From positions 62,001 to 126,000 of the forward strand of contig ML769473.1 in the NCBI GenBank assembly GCA_009733575.1: 64,000 nucleotides of DNA, given 5' to 3'. Source of the stretch: Gymnopus androsaceus JB14 (lineage: Eukaryota > Basidiomycota > Agaricomycetes > Agaricales > Omphalotaceae). The position numbers and the translations under genes were made by a program. This document shows, piece by piece, positions 1-11,200 of this stretch (its first letter is position 1; every line of letters starts with the position of its first letter). The notes under the pieces are model-generated. The model was not told where the DNA came from. It was given only the letters and a program-made list of their open reading frames with translations, and did not search any database.

Positions 1-646
1 CGTTGTCGGGAATTGGCCCTTGCACGATCCACCCGTATACGATAATCTCAAGACTATCGCCTCGTCGTTCAACGACAACTGGTTTGTACGTACGAGCAAC
101 GCTGACGGTCTCTTCAGACGACACGGATTTCCCGCAGATCGACTCTCGACCCCACAAGGTGATTATACCTGGCTCCAGTGTGTTGCAAATTGCACACCAG
201 AGAGTGTTTTCCCTTCTCAGCCATGTTTAGACGCTGCGAAACCATACCTAGACCTGCACAATCAAACACTTTCTCACGAAGACGCCATACCCAAGTGCCC
301 AAAATGCACAGGAGAAATGTTCATTTGCGTAAGAGCCAACGATAGCTTTAATGATATTCGCTTTCGTGAAGGGGAGCAACACTATGCTCAGTTTTTGGAG
401 ATGTGCAAGAGCTCGGGGAAGCGGTTGGTTGTTCTGGAGATTGGAGCTGGTTGGAATACGCCGGGTGTTCTCAGACGGATTAGTGAAGAATTAGTTGAGG
501 CGGATGCTGCGAGTCTGGTTAGGATTGGAATCAAAGGCAGTGAACTCGTACCTTGGGGGTTGGATGGCGCAGTGGGAATCGAGGGAGATGCTAAAAAGGT
601 GGTGGAAATGCTCCTTACGGGTCTAGATAATAAATCTGTGAATTGA
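1..646 (+). CDS. Sir2-like NAD-dependent deacylase, C-terminal part (5' end outside window)
   Basis: The reading frame is open from the window edge and ends at the TGA at 644-646. The residues WFVRTSNADGLFRRHGF match the sirtuin core (TSNxDGLxxxxGF). They are followed by GDYTWLQC and a CPKC pair, which fit the zinc-binding module; near the C terminus VVLEIGAGWNTPGVLRR resembles the NAD-binding loop of Sir2-like proteins (G-x-G, N-T-P). Sirtuins use NAD to remove acyl groups from protein lysines; some divergent members act on ADP-ribose or deplete NAD. The N-terminal Rossmann glycine motif is not in the window. The gene lies 147 bp upstream of, and on the same strand as, the GHKL/methyltransferase locus. 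Family assignment is fairly secure; substrate is unknown. Confidence 0.75.
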   Translation, partial: VVGNWPLHDPPVYDNLKTIASSFNDNWFVRTSNADGLFRRHGFPADRLSTPQGDYTWLQCVANCTPESVFPSQPCLDAAKPYLDLHNQTLSHEDAIPKCPKCTGEMFICVRANDSFNDIRFREGEQHYAQFLEMCKSSGKRLVVLEIGAGWNTPGVLRRISEELVEADAASLVRIGIKGSELVPWGLDGAVGIEGDAKKVVEMLLTGLDNKSVN

Positions 647-792
647 ATTATGAATATCCTTTCTCGTGTCCGGTTTGAGGTCCGGTCCAAGCAGTTCCTA
701 CGAACACATAAAAGGCAATCTCGCGTGGCATTAATCTTAACGCGTGGTCACCCTTTGTCTGGCATAATCTTCTTACATACCACCAGCACAGA

Positions 793-3700
793 ATGTCTGA
801 GAACAGCTTCCAGAACGAAAACGACGAAGACAACCAGTGGGGTGATTGGGAAGGGGAAGACGACGAATCGGAGGAGTAAGAAACATCTATAATAAGTATT
901 TTAAGCCCTTCCGCTGATACTCTTTGACAGAGAATACTACTCAAATGGAGGCCGCCGCCCATCCCGCCGTTCAATTCCGGGAGCTTCGATACCCATGTCT
1001 GGCACCAGTGCTGTCTCCTCCACTAGACTTCGAGGAGGCAGACAAAGTCTCAACATGCTCGAGACTTATTGCCCAAAATGGACTTTTTGGGATGGAATTC
1101 GAGAGCTCGTCCAGAATTGGCGAGATGGGTTGCTCAAAAACGGAGGGTCGTTCGACGATGTGGAGATCACAGAAAGTGTCAAAGCTGCGAAAATCACTTT
1201 CTGGGCGAAACGGAATGGGCTTACTTTAGGACGAATTGTCTTCACTCCCCCGAAACCAACTCCTAACCCCGCCGAACCAAGCAAATCCAACGCTCCCAAA
1301 CACACATCCGCTAAAACAAAAGGCAAACTAGAAATCATCAATAATGGCGTTTCTCTGACAAGGGACAACCTCGCCTTGGGCGTTGACAGCAAACGCTCAA
1401 ACAAGAAGTCCATTGGAGGACATGGAGAGGGCATGAAAGTCGGTGAGTACATGAAATTCTGTTGCAGCTAAAACTCATCTTTCCGAATACAGGTGTGAAC
1501 GTTCTCATGCGCGACAATCGATGCAAAGTCACCTACACCACTAATTCAGAAAAGTGGAAATTCTATTATGAGGAAAGGAAAAATCGCATGCTTCATGTGC
1601 AGTTCGTACCAGACTCCAAAAACAAAGCAGCAGAGAAAGAGACTATTACCAAAGTGGTCATCGAAGGTTTGGACCAGGACCTGAAACTTGATGATATTGG
1701 ACTCGATAGATTCTTGTTTCTCCGTAAATCATCGGGGACGACTCTACCTTCTGAATCAGCCAACTCCGTGAAGTCCAATGGCTACCTTATCCTTGACGGT
1801 CCCTTCCAGCATTGTATCTTCATCGCTGGCATATTTCTTCACAGAAAACAATCAGAAACCGGCTTTCATTATGGTTACTGTTTACCCATAGGTATTGCCA
1901 TAAATCGAGATCGCACTTTGGTCGATGATGAGGCGACGTTGTCGCAATACACATTTGCTCTGTGGAAAATTGCTTTCGAATCTGCTGATTCTTCAAACGC
2001 TTTGTGTCTCTACCTGGATCTCCTCGATAACCACAAGTTGTGTCAGGATATTCGTTATGCCCGCGAAGATCTGTCTGATCATCCAGATATCGCGAGACTG
2101 CTGTTCAAAGAACTGCGGTCCTTGCATGGACCCGACTGCTGGTTCTATGATGGAGACAGCCCAGATGCACATGATGCAGAGGGAATCATCCAGCGGTCTC
2201 TTGGTAAAGTGCCAAAGCGCATTTCTACTGTTATCTGGGAAGCACTCCTCCAGCTGGACATTGTGATGTCTCCTGAACAGGCTCGCCAGAAAGCATTTGG
2301 TGATTCTGTTGGCTCTAGATTAGCCATTGATGGTCCTTCCAACCCTTTCGTACGCCATACCCTTCACTTGTTCAAGTGTTTCCTCTCCTTGCACCCCTGC
2401 ACACGCAGTATTCTCTATAAGTTCAAGACTTGTGGAAAACATATCGATATCGACATTATGAAATTCCAACACAAAGACGACCCCAATGTCAAGCCCGAGC
2501 CAGATTCCAAAATACCTCCCTTTTTCTTTCTCAATGACAGAATGCTTTCAGTGACCAGAGCTCACCCAAGAAAAAAACACTCTTGTGTAATGTATGTGTA
2601 TGCCGCTCCACAGGGTATTGGGAATGTTATCTGCGATTGTGCAGCCCACAGGCTTGTCGCTCTCATCAATGCCGAGGTCCTTGCTGATGAGAAACAACTG
2701 TTAAAAGATATGTTGATGAGCGATTGCTACAAGATCGCAGCCCAGATGCCACGGGAGGTGTCTTGCGAGCTTGAAGGGGCTGATCTAATGATTAGATGGA
2801 ATGTTCGCGAGACAGCGGTGCAAGGGGAATCTTTCTTCTTGCGCATCAGCGAGGTTTCGAAGAACCTAGACAAGTTATTCTCTACTGCAAGCAATGACAG
2901 TGAACGTTACGCCGTAGATGATTCTGGCGACTCGGATGATGAAGATGGAAATGGCTTGTTGCATAATGAAGAGGGAGCTTCCCCTGGCGGAGAAAGTTTG
3001 GTAAGGACGTTAAATCTTCTTTGGTGAATTGCGGTTGAAATGCTTTTCTTTTAGAAGCCTAAAGATGAACTGTCCGACAACCAAATATCAGCTCTGGGTG
3101 CTGAAGAAGACTGTCCATCTGACGCGGACACCGAATCTGTCATGGATATGGACGTGGAACCTCGACGTAAGTGATGATAATAGTAATCTACAACTGTCGC
3201 TGATATATAACAGAGGAGTATACTTTCAGAACTAGTCACAGGTTTTGGAACTTCGATGATTACAAACCTGCCACCAAATATATGGTGCAGGTTCGAGCAG
3301 ATAGTATTCTGGATACCCAATTCTTCTCCGTCCCATTCTACTTTTCGACCCCTCCTAGGACGCCAACCAATGTATCTGTCTCTCAGCACCAGGATTCTAT
3401 CCTGCGAGTGAGCTGGGACATCTCAGATGGAGCGGATTCTTATCTAGTTGTCTTCAACGGAGAGAGAGCAGAAACTTTCGAAGTGAACAGTGGAGACACC
3501 TCCTGGTCAGGAATCCCTTCATCAGACGCAACTGACGTTACAGTATTTGCCCGTTGTACCACTCTAGACAAGCAGTCTTCAGGGACAACCCATAGTCTAG
3601 TCCCGAGTCCCAAGCTGGTCGGTGACCTTGACGTAGGCTTCGAACACGAAATTCTCTCCGATCTAACTGAACTCGCTTCTCCAATGCCGACCCAAAATCC

Positions 3701-4215
3701 CCAGCAGGATATCGATGGTGCCGCTCTTGAAACCTCCAATCACGTTGATCCGGCAGGTACCAGTACCGCTCAACGGGATGATTCTGACGATGATTCTGAC
3801 AATGAACCTTTTCCGCCCATGGACGTCGCAGACATTAGCACGTTCGACGGCTTCCGTCGCTCTCCTAGAAAGTCGTTGTTTTTCAGTGCAGATGGAGGTG
3901 ATGTACCTCCACATCTTCCTTCTCCTGTACAAAATACACCCCATACTAAACCCACCTCATCCCTTGAGCCCGGGAATAAACGCAAGCGGGAACCGTCTCC
4001 CCATAGATCTGGCTCCAGCCCACCACAAACCCAACGTCGTCGTCTAAACGGGGTTACCTTTAACAACGGCATGGAAGACTTGCCTACGGACTACGATGGG
4101 GATGGCGTTTATGAGGAGATTGAAGAGGAGATAGAGACGATCGAAATCGGTGCTTCACTAATTGAGAGGTCGACAAGGCAGGATGCAGTGACGAAGAGAT
4201 TGCCCTTGCCTGCAG
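793..4215 (+). CDS. GHKL-type ATPase with FN3-like domain, running into the methyltransferase region
   Basis: I chose the ATG at 793 because an acidic N terminus (MSENSFQNENDEDNQWGDWE) splices in frame at 875/931. Exons are 793-875, 931-1442, 1493-3000, 3055-3166 and 3214 onward; all four introns are GT-AG and about 50 nt. Exon 2 has the GHKL N-box (IRELVQNWRD), a diverged G1 element (NNGVSLT, with N where D is usual) and the G2 loop GGHGEGMKVG. Exon 3 continues the transducer-like part and ends in an acidic tail. Exon 5 begins with an FN3-like segment (PPRTPTNVSVSQHQDSILRV), then a basic/low-complexity linker and an acidic stretch to about 4,190. No stop separates this frame from the methyltransferase; the frame changes near 4,216-4,280. 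MORC-like chromatin ATPases share this fold. A single GHKL-methyltransferase polypeptide is likely but unproven. Confidence 0.7.
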
Positions 4216-6002
4216 TGCACTGTTCTCGATTTAAATGTCGAACCAGGATCAGTTATCCGATTCTCAGATACCTTCAGGCTCTGATCTTATCGGCCATGTA
4301 CGTGCAATCTACCGAGAACAAGTCTCAGCTGTTTCGTTTTTGGATCTGGTGTTGTACATGCCTTTCAAGGATCGTTTCGTGGGTTGGGAAGATGATCAAC
4401 ATCTCATCCTGGATGGCTGGCGCTCTACCGGCCCATGCAATGATGTCGGTTCACTACCAGCGGTTTCTATTGATGTCGGGTGGTTCACTCATGTTGAACG
4501 GACTCGATACCAAAAAATCACCCACTTTGGTGAATTAGGCTATTCTCCGAACTCTCCCGACTCATTCCTATGCGGCTGGGCGCAAATTGGTGTCGGGTGT
4601 GGATATACGTCGTTTGTTCGACCAATCGTTGACATATCGACCACAGTCTCCAAGAAAAAAAACTATCTACTGTCGATATTTTCTGTGGAGCTGGTGGTGC
4701 CTCGCTAGGATTTTCTCAGGCAGGGTTTAATTGTGCAATCGGAGTAGACAAAGACTCGTCGGCAATTTCAAGTTTTCAAGTAAGTGAAAGCCCATAACCA
4801 TTACAATCTGCTGACGCATTATCTGTAGAAAAACTTCCCCGGTGCCCGAGCTCATTTTCAGCCTTGCGAAGACTTCCTCGCCGACGTTTTCGAACAGAAG
4901 TTGGATTCACCTATGGCGTCTGTTGTCGTCATTTCTCCTCCTTGTCAGCCATTGGGAGCTGAAGGCAACCGCAACCGCTTGGCAGAAGTGTTGCGCGTCC
5001 CTTAAAACATTTCCTACCCCTACTATGTTCTGTTTGACGTAAATTTTTCACTCGCTTTGTTATTGTATCGTTGCTCAACCTCGCCCTCAACAGTCTTCTA
5101 GGTCTGCACAAACTCAACTTTAGGTGTCGCGGACCCTCTAACCCACTTAATAATACAGGCTAATTCAAAAACCCCAGAAGCACAAACTAGATACTATCCT
5201 ACTGCAGTTCTTGCAAGAAGGGTATTCCGTCTCGTATAAGCTTCTGACTGCGTCGGATTATCATGTCCCTCAACACGGAAAATACCTGGTCATCCTTGCT
5301 GCGCGCCGAGGACTCGCTTTACCCGATTGGCCAGAGCCTCTCCAGAACAGCAACCCACTTACTGTTCGAGATGCAATCGCAGATCTTTCCTTCGAAAACA
5401 GCCGCGGCGCAGAGGGCAAAATGTCCACCGACATCACTGGATTCGTTTCGTACGACCCTAACGTGCCACTCATCGAAGGCACATACGCGTATGACCTCGC
5501 AGCATCCAGTAGGGCCAATAAAGCAATTTCCAACCATCTGACAGGTTATAAGCCATTCGCTGAGCCTTCCGATATTGCGTCTTTGAAAATCAATTTTGAT
5601 AAGCCTGCTAAGAATATCAAGACTGGGCCTAACGAGAAGTGGGCATGTGTCCACCCAGGTTCGTTCTATTCACTGCAATTGTACCGCGACAGGCGTTAAA
5701 GCTGTATCCATTGTAGAGCGTCAAGATATACTCACCGTTAGAGAGATGGCACGGCTGATGTCGTACCCTGGTCAGCTTTCGAAGATGCTTATGTTCGTTT
5801 CTTCTGATTTTGTCTATAGACTCGTTCGTCTTTGAAGGGAAGTTGAAAGACCAATACAGGCTCGTTGGAAGTTCGGTGCGCACTCCTGTTTCCTTTCAAG
5901 CCTTATGCCATGACGAAACTTAATTCAACTGCATAGGTGCCTCCTTCTCTTGCACAAGCCTGTGCCGAAAAAATCAGACAGTGCTTCTTAGATTCAAACT
6001 GA
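4216..6002 (+). pseudogene. DNA (cytosine-5) methyltransferase catalytic region, disrupted
   Basis: Motif I is TVDIFCGAGGASLGF (from 4,669), motif IV is SPPCQPLG (about 4,935) with the catalytic PCQ cysteine, motif VIII-like is ASDYHVPQHGKYLVILAARR, motif IX/X is DILTVREMARLMSYP, and the end is QYRLVGSSVPPSLAQAC (normally GNSVPP) up to the TGA at 6,000-6,002. Introns 4,780-4,828 and about 5,877-5,936 are visible. The region before motif I (about 4,235-4,650) resembles a BAH-type regulatory segment. Lesions: motif I is one base out of frame after eight A at 4,655-4,662 (nine A would restore frame); an in-frame TAA at 5,003-5,005 lies between motif IV and YYVLFDV; stops lie near 5,100-5,200. 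C5-methyltransferases make 5-methylcytosine. The copy looks inactive unless some lesions are sequence errors. Confidence 0.75.
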
Positions 6003-6492
6003 GGTGGTCAAGCTGCTAATAATATTTATCATTCGTATTCCCTCAATATTTTGAATTACATAGTAGTATATGAATATACTGTACCGTATATGTAAATATT
6101 CTCGACTTGAAACACTGCCTCGAAGAGCATGATATTACGAAGAGTCGACGATCTTGATCCTTAATTTCAATGTAGGCTGCATCCCGACTTGCATTTCTCG
6201 CCACATTCTTCAAGATATCAATCTGAAAGCACTTCCAAAGACTCCGAGGGCTCTGGCCCTCGGCTTAATCTTCACAGTGGATCTATTGAACTGGTCTTTT
6301 CTTTGAACAGATCTATCGGCTCAAAGACATATTGCACATGGGTACTAGCTAGTCCCTTCATTTCTGCCGACCCACGTTGCACATGCTCTCCAACACACAT
6401 AGCTATCAGACTCCTCATCTTCATCTCCTCATACTCATATTCATTGATATCAATGAAGAACATTATGATTGAAATCAATACCGCGTTGAATA
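6003..6492. other. Intergenic, AT-rich
   Basis: This stretch lies between the methyltransferase stop and the F-box gene, which converges from the other strand. It probably holds both 3' UTRs. I see no gene, RNA or repeat in it. Confidence 0.6.
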
Positions 6493-8060
6493 CTACTTCT
6501 CCTTGTACTTACTCTTGTAGTCAGTGATAACCACTCGCATTCCCAACCTATGCAAGTTACACAATGATCGCACTTCAGCTTCCTCATTCACCTCCGCTCC
6601 CCATTTCATCCCCACTTTATCCAATTCGTACAGCGGTTCATAAATATTATCGTCCACCTCCAGTTCATAAAGTCGAAGCACCACTGACCGCAACGAGTCC
6701 ACTGCGAACAAGGGATCTGGAAGCCAGCGGGATAAAACCATTTTGATAAACGCTTCACCGTCGAAAGAAGTGTTTTTGCATTTTATCACAAGTGAGCACA
6801 GCTTGGGAATGAGGATAGACTGGGTAGATGAGCCGGGGTCGGACGGAGACTCGGGCAAAGTGAGTCTCGAGAAGAAGAGGGAGGTTATCGGGCTCTTTGC
6901 TTCCACTGGACACCATTCATCATACCAGCTGCCGTGATCAAATGCCACTACCCGCGAGTTGTCAAAGGAAAAGTTGACGAGTGAAGGCAAGAGCTGAAGC
7001 GCAGCGATCAACTCCAAATCTGAGATAGCGACACCACAAATGGAGAGTGTATTCAAAACGCACGATGATCTCGATATGAATGCATCAAAGGCATTCACTG
7101 ACCAGAAACGCTCCTTATTTTGGTTACTTTCTGGATGAAGATTTAGGACAGCCAACAATGGGAATGTGAACATTGATAAAAAATCATCCAAAAAATCACT
7201 GGGGTCGGGATGCGAAGGGGCAAGTGTCACAGTGAATGACTCTAGCTGTGCCAATAATATATGAGGCCGTGTATTCTGAGATTCAAATCCATGGACCTCA
7301 AGCTCCAAAGTGGTTAGGTTAGGGAAATTTTGGAGAGCGGCCATTTCCCAATACCTCTGCGTAATTTTCAAAAACGTGATTTGATGCTGGGGAATCCTAG
7401 GCATGTTGTCCAAGTTGATGCTACTAACCTCAAATGAAAGCTGTAGGGCACGGAGGTTTGGCGCAGCTCCAAAACAATGAAAGATATTAGCCGCATCTAC
7501 GCCCAAACATCCAAGACTCAAATCCTCCAGAATCGGGAGTGAGAGTGGGGTGTCCAGCATACGGCGATCCGTAATACAGTGAAAGCTTTTCCAACGCGAG
7601 GTGTGTCGGAGAAGCATATTCAGCGCAGGTGGATGAACATGCTCATAGAGATCATCCCATCTTGTCCAACCGATGAATACGCCAAGAACAAGTGGGGCTG
7701 TGGCGGAACGGTCCAAAAAAGCTGGAGAGTAGCCATGAATTTCTGCGATGCTGTAATTTCCTCCGTGATTTCTAGTTTTAACCTAGCCCACAAGCTGGGT
7801 AAAGCCAGACCCAGCGAACGCCATCGCATGCATACTGCGCTGATGGATAAGGCCGGCAAATAAGAGATCACCGGCGAGGACAATTGGGTGGGTGCTTCGT
7901 GTTGTGTAGACAGCCAAGGGTATTCCTGTAGAAAATTTTCCTCGCATACAAACTCGAAGATGAGGCATAAAAGTTCGTTGGCAAGTTCGTTGATACGCGA
8001 GGGTGGTTGTGGTGTATGAGGTTGAACCTGTGGTTCTAGTTCAGCTACCATGGAGGTCAT
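6493..8060 (-). CDS. F-box protein with long C-terminal repeat region, one frameshift
   Basis: From the ATG at 8,058-8,060 the protein begins MTSMVAELEPQ and then shows an F-box-like segment (RINELANELLCLIFEFVCEE) and the typical agaricomycete follow-on ISAVCMRWRSLGLALPSLWA. F-box proteins recruit substrates to SCF ubiquitin ligases through Skp1. The C-terminal part (to 6,493) reads as irregular leucine-rich units. The two halves are in different frames, joined at a run of six A (plus strand 7,715-7,720). Adding one base gives a smooth join (LQLFLDRSATAPLVLG). This is either a sequencing slip or a mutation. An in-frame ATG at 8,207 gives a longer, less convincing N terminus. This is a large, fast-evolving family in mushrooms; the substrate cannot be predicted. 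Confidence 0.7.
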
Positions 8061-8264
8061 CTGAGCGTATAGTAAGTAAGTAAGGATGTAGTTCCAAGCA
8101 TCGGATTCAGACCTGAGTCCTGGGCCTGACTCTAAACAGCGACATGCAAGACATGCAAAGCGACATGGATTCAAATTGCGAGAGAGCGTGACGTGACATG
8201 GCGCCACACGAGACCATACGCCCGCGTTACATGGACGTGGCTCATAATTTATTTAGCCAGGATT

Positions 8265-8272
8265 GAAGGTCC
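8265..8272. repeat. Target-site duplication, left copy (GAAGGTCC)
   Basis: GAAGGTCC here is repeated exactly at 14,353-14,360, immediately outside the two inverted termini of the 6.08-kb element. An 8-bp duplication is typical of the hAT, P and KDZ superfamilies. Confidence 0.9.
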
Positions 8273-11200
8273 CAAGGGGCATCCGATCACTGGATTTCCG
8301 AATCCGTGTGGTCAGTTTGATCGTGTTTGGTCTTCAGCGCTAAAACCATTGAAGGGGAAACAAGCAAATCGTTTTAATCCTTTGAACGAGGGTACTTACA
8401 GAAAGTCCGAGTAGATAGATATGTTCTAATGTACGATATACACGTACTGCTGAAAAAAAAATTAAAGTTTGAGGCAATACTCATAGAGATACAGAAAGAA
8501 TCTCAAAAAGTCATCACTTACGCTTTGCTTACGCTGCCGTAATTCCCTTTTTAGGATTCTTTGAGCTCAACGGCGATGAGCAGGAGCTCCATGACGCGAT
8601 GTAAGTGCATCGATCTGACTGTGTCTCCCGACGCGCTTCTCTGAAGAGCTCTAGCACTAATAATTTGCTTTATTAGAGCTTTAATCCTCTAATAACAGCA
8701 ATTCCTGGCCAAAACCAATATGGACAGCATTGGGCATTATGGCTCGGACGACGTGATCATGGATGAAGAAGATTCTTCAGTATATACGTCGAATGCAGGC
8801 TCAACTATTCCTTTCCCAACTGTCAATGCATCGCCTCAGCTTAGGCCGTTCTTTCAAACCAATTCCCATCTTTCGGAACCATCGTCCTCCGAGTCTGGCA
8901 ACTATTACCAGATGGACCCAGAGAGGCCAGATAGGCAGTCTCACATGGAGACAAGTAGTCAATATAATTCATCATTCCAAAGCAATTCTCAGCTTTCGCA
9001 GCCATTCTCCACCAGCTATCACCGGATCGATGCAGAGATGTCTGATAATTTAAACACCTATCGTTTCCCATTGACGAGTCAGTCTACTACTGGACAGCAG
9101 CAAACTACTCATGAATCCTCCAACATTCCTTACCGTTCTCCGTCTGAACCACAGCAGCTTCAATATGAACCGTTCATCTTCTTCGGTACATCATCTACTT
9201 CCCAACCATCATCCACCACTAGACCCGAAGCACGATCTAGGTCATCCTCTGCAAAAAAGACGCGTTTTTGTGAAATCTGTGAACAGTAAATCTCGGTGGA
9301 TATGAATAGCGATTACAAATGGAATTTGCATCGCGGTAGTAAAGAGTGTCGGCGCGCTGCTAACAGAAAACAACATAAACGCAAGAATCAAGAAAGAGAT
9401 GCTGCCGCAGAGCGTTCCCGTCGCTCACTCTCAACCGATATGTCCGTCATCAGGGCTCGCTCGCATTCTATTGCATCAGATGACCGCGGACCCACCTCTG
9501 CAGGTAGCAGCTCCGTTCCTTACTCTCGTGAACGTTCCTACTCTGTGGCCTCAAATGAATATGGTCATAGCTCAGTATCTCGAGAACGTTCTTACTCCAT
9601 CGCGTCTGATGACCGTGCACTAGCTCCTAGTCCTGGCATGAGCTCAATCCATCACTCGAGAGAACGATCGTACACTATTCCTAATAGTCGTCCACCCTGT
9701 ATGGGAATTGAAGTATTGTGGCCTGATGGCTATTCCTCCAATGACTATCCATTTCCCATCCACTCTTTTGCACCGGCGAAGTATCTTTTCCGCCCTGATC
9801 ACTTTGTGTACAGTCAAGATTCCTCCCCACCAAAGCTATTTGTACGCGCTCTTACATGTCGGCAGTTTGCTGACACAGAAGATGGGGGTGCATGCTCTGA
9901 CTGTCGAGCTATGAGCTCAAGTAATGCTCTTAACGAGCTACAGATCCGAGCCATGGTGGAGCCAATGCCTCATGCACAATACGCCACTCTCTCACACAAT
10001 CAGTTGCAGACAGTGGCGCGAAGGAAAGATGATTTGCTCAAGATTGAGCGGAGTAAGGTATGTAAAAGTAACGTTACTGTGTTGAGCTTGATACTTATCA
10101 TAATACTCAGGTGCAGACCCTCGAGCTGTCTCTTAAATCCGTCACCTCGAAAGTCTCTACATATAAGCGAATCGCACAAGCTATTGCCGATAAGGATGTC
10201 CCGCGCCTCAAAGCAGTGTTCAGTGTAGCGCTTCGCAACGGTGCTGGTCCAGATGAACTTCTGGATAGGGTTAAGATGGCGGAGAAGGGTCTATACTCAG
10301 CGAAGACTTTCTCAAAGAAGGAGAAGGATTTTGTGTTGTACATGAAACGGATTGGTGCAGGAGCTAATGGTGTTTACGTGATGTCGAAAATGCTTGGACT
10401 GCCCTCTCTCACTACAGCTCGAGCTTCGCGCTGCCCTCGATTGAAACTCTCAATAGGTCGGATCAAAGCAGATGACATCGTCCAGAATATGCTCAGCTTT
10501 GTTGGTCCAAAGATTGCTGATCCTGGAACAGCAATGACAGGGTGCTTGCTCATGTTCGATGGCTTTCACATCACCAAGAAAGCAAGGAAAGTTGGAAATG
10601 AGGTCGGGGGCATATGCCGAGAGCATTCACCTAACTTCGATGTTTCTCTGAAAGATATTCCGACACTCCAGAAGCTTGCGCAGGCAGTACATGTCACGAA
10701 GACTTGCCACTATGGTACAGAAGCCACTGTCTTTTCTCTCGGACCACTGCGCGAAGAGAACTACCATGCAGTACCAGTAATCGTCTCGCCGTCTTGCAAA
10801 GCAGAAACCTATCCAGAGCTTGCAGAGGTGATACAGCTTATTATAGCAGTTTACAGCGTTTATGGGAAGCCGTATCTTGGTCCAATGCTCTTCAGTTCAT
10901 CCGATGGTGATCCAGTCTATCGCGGAGCACAGCATATAATCTTCATGTGCACCGTTCCTGAAATAGGTTCATACCTATATATTGACCTGTCGTCGCTGGT
11001 TGGGTTCAACATGCAGTGCGCGAAGGATGGCCAGGTGTCTGCACCGGATACAAAGCATATCGTAAAACGTACGTCGATATTTTGTACAATTGTTTTGAAG
11101 ACTAAAAACTCGTACACTACAGGTGGCGCAAATAACTGTCGTTCTAGTGACGGAATGCTTGTAAAGCAGGTACTCATCAACCCTCCTATCCTGAAGAAAT

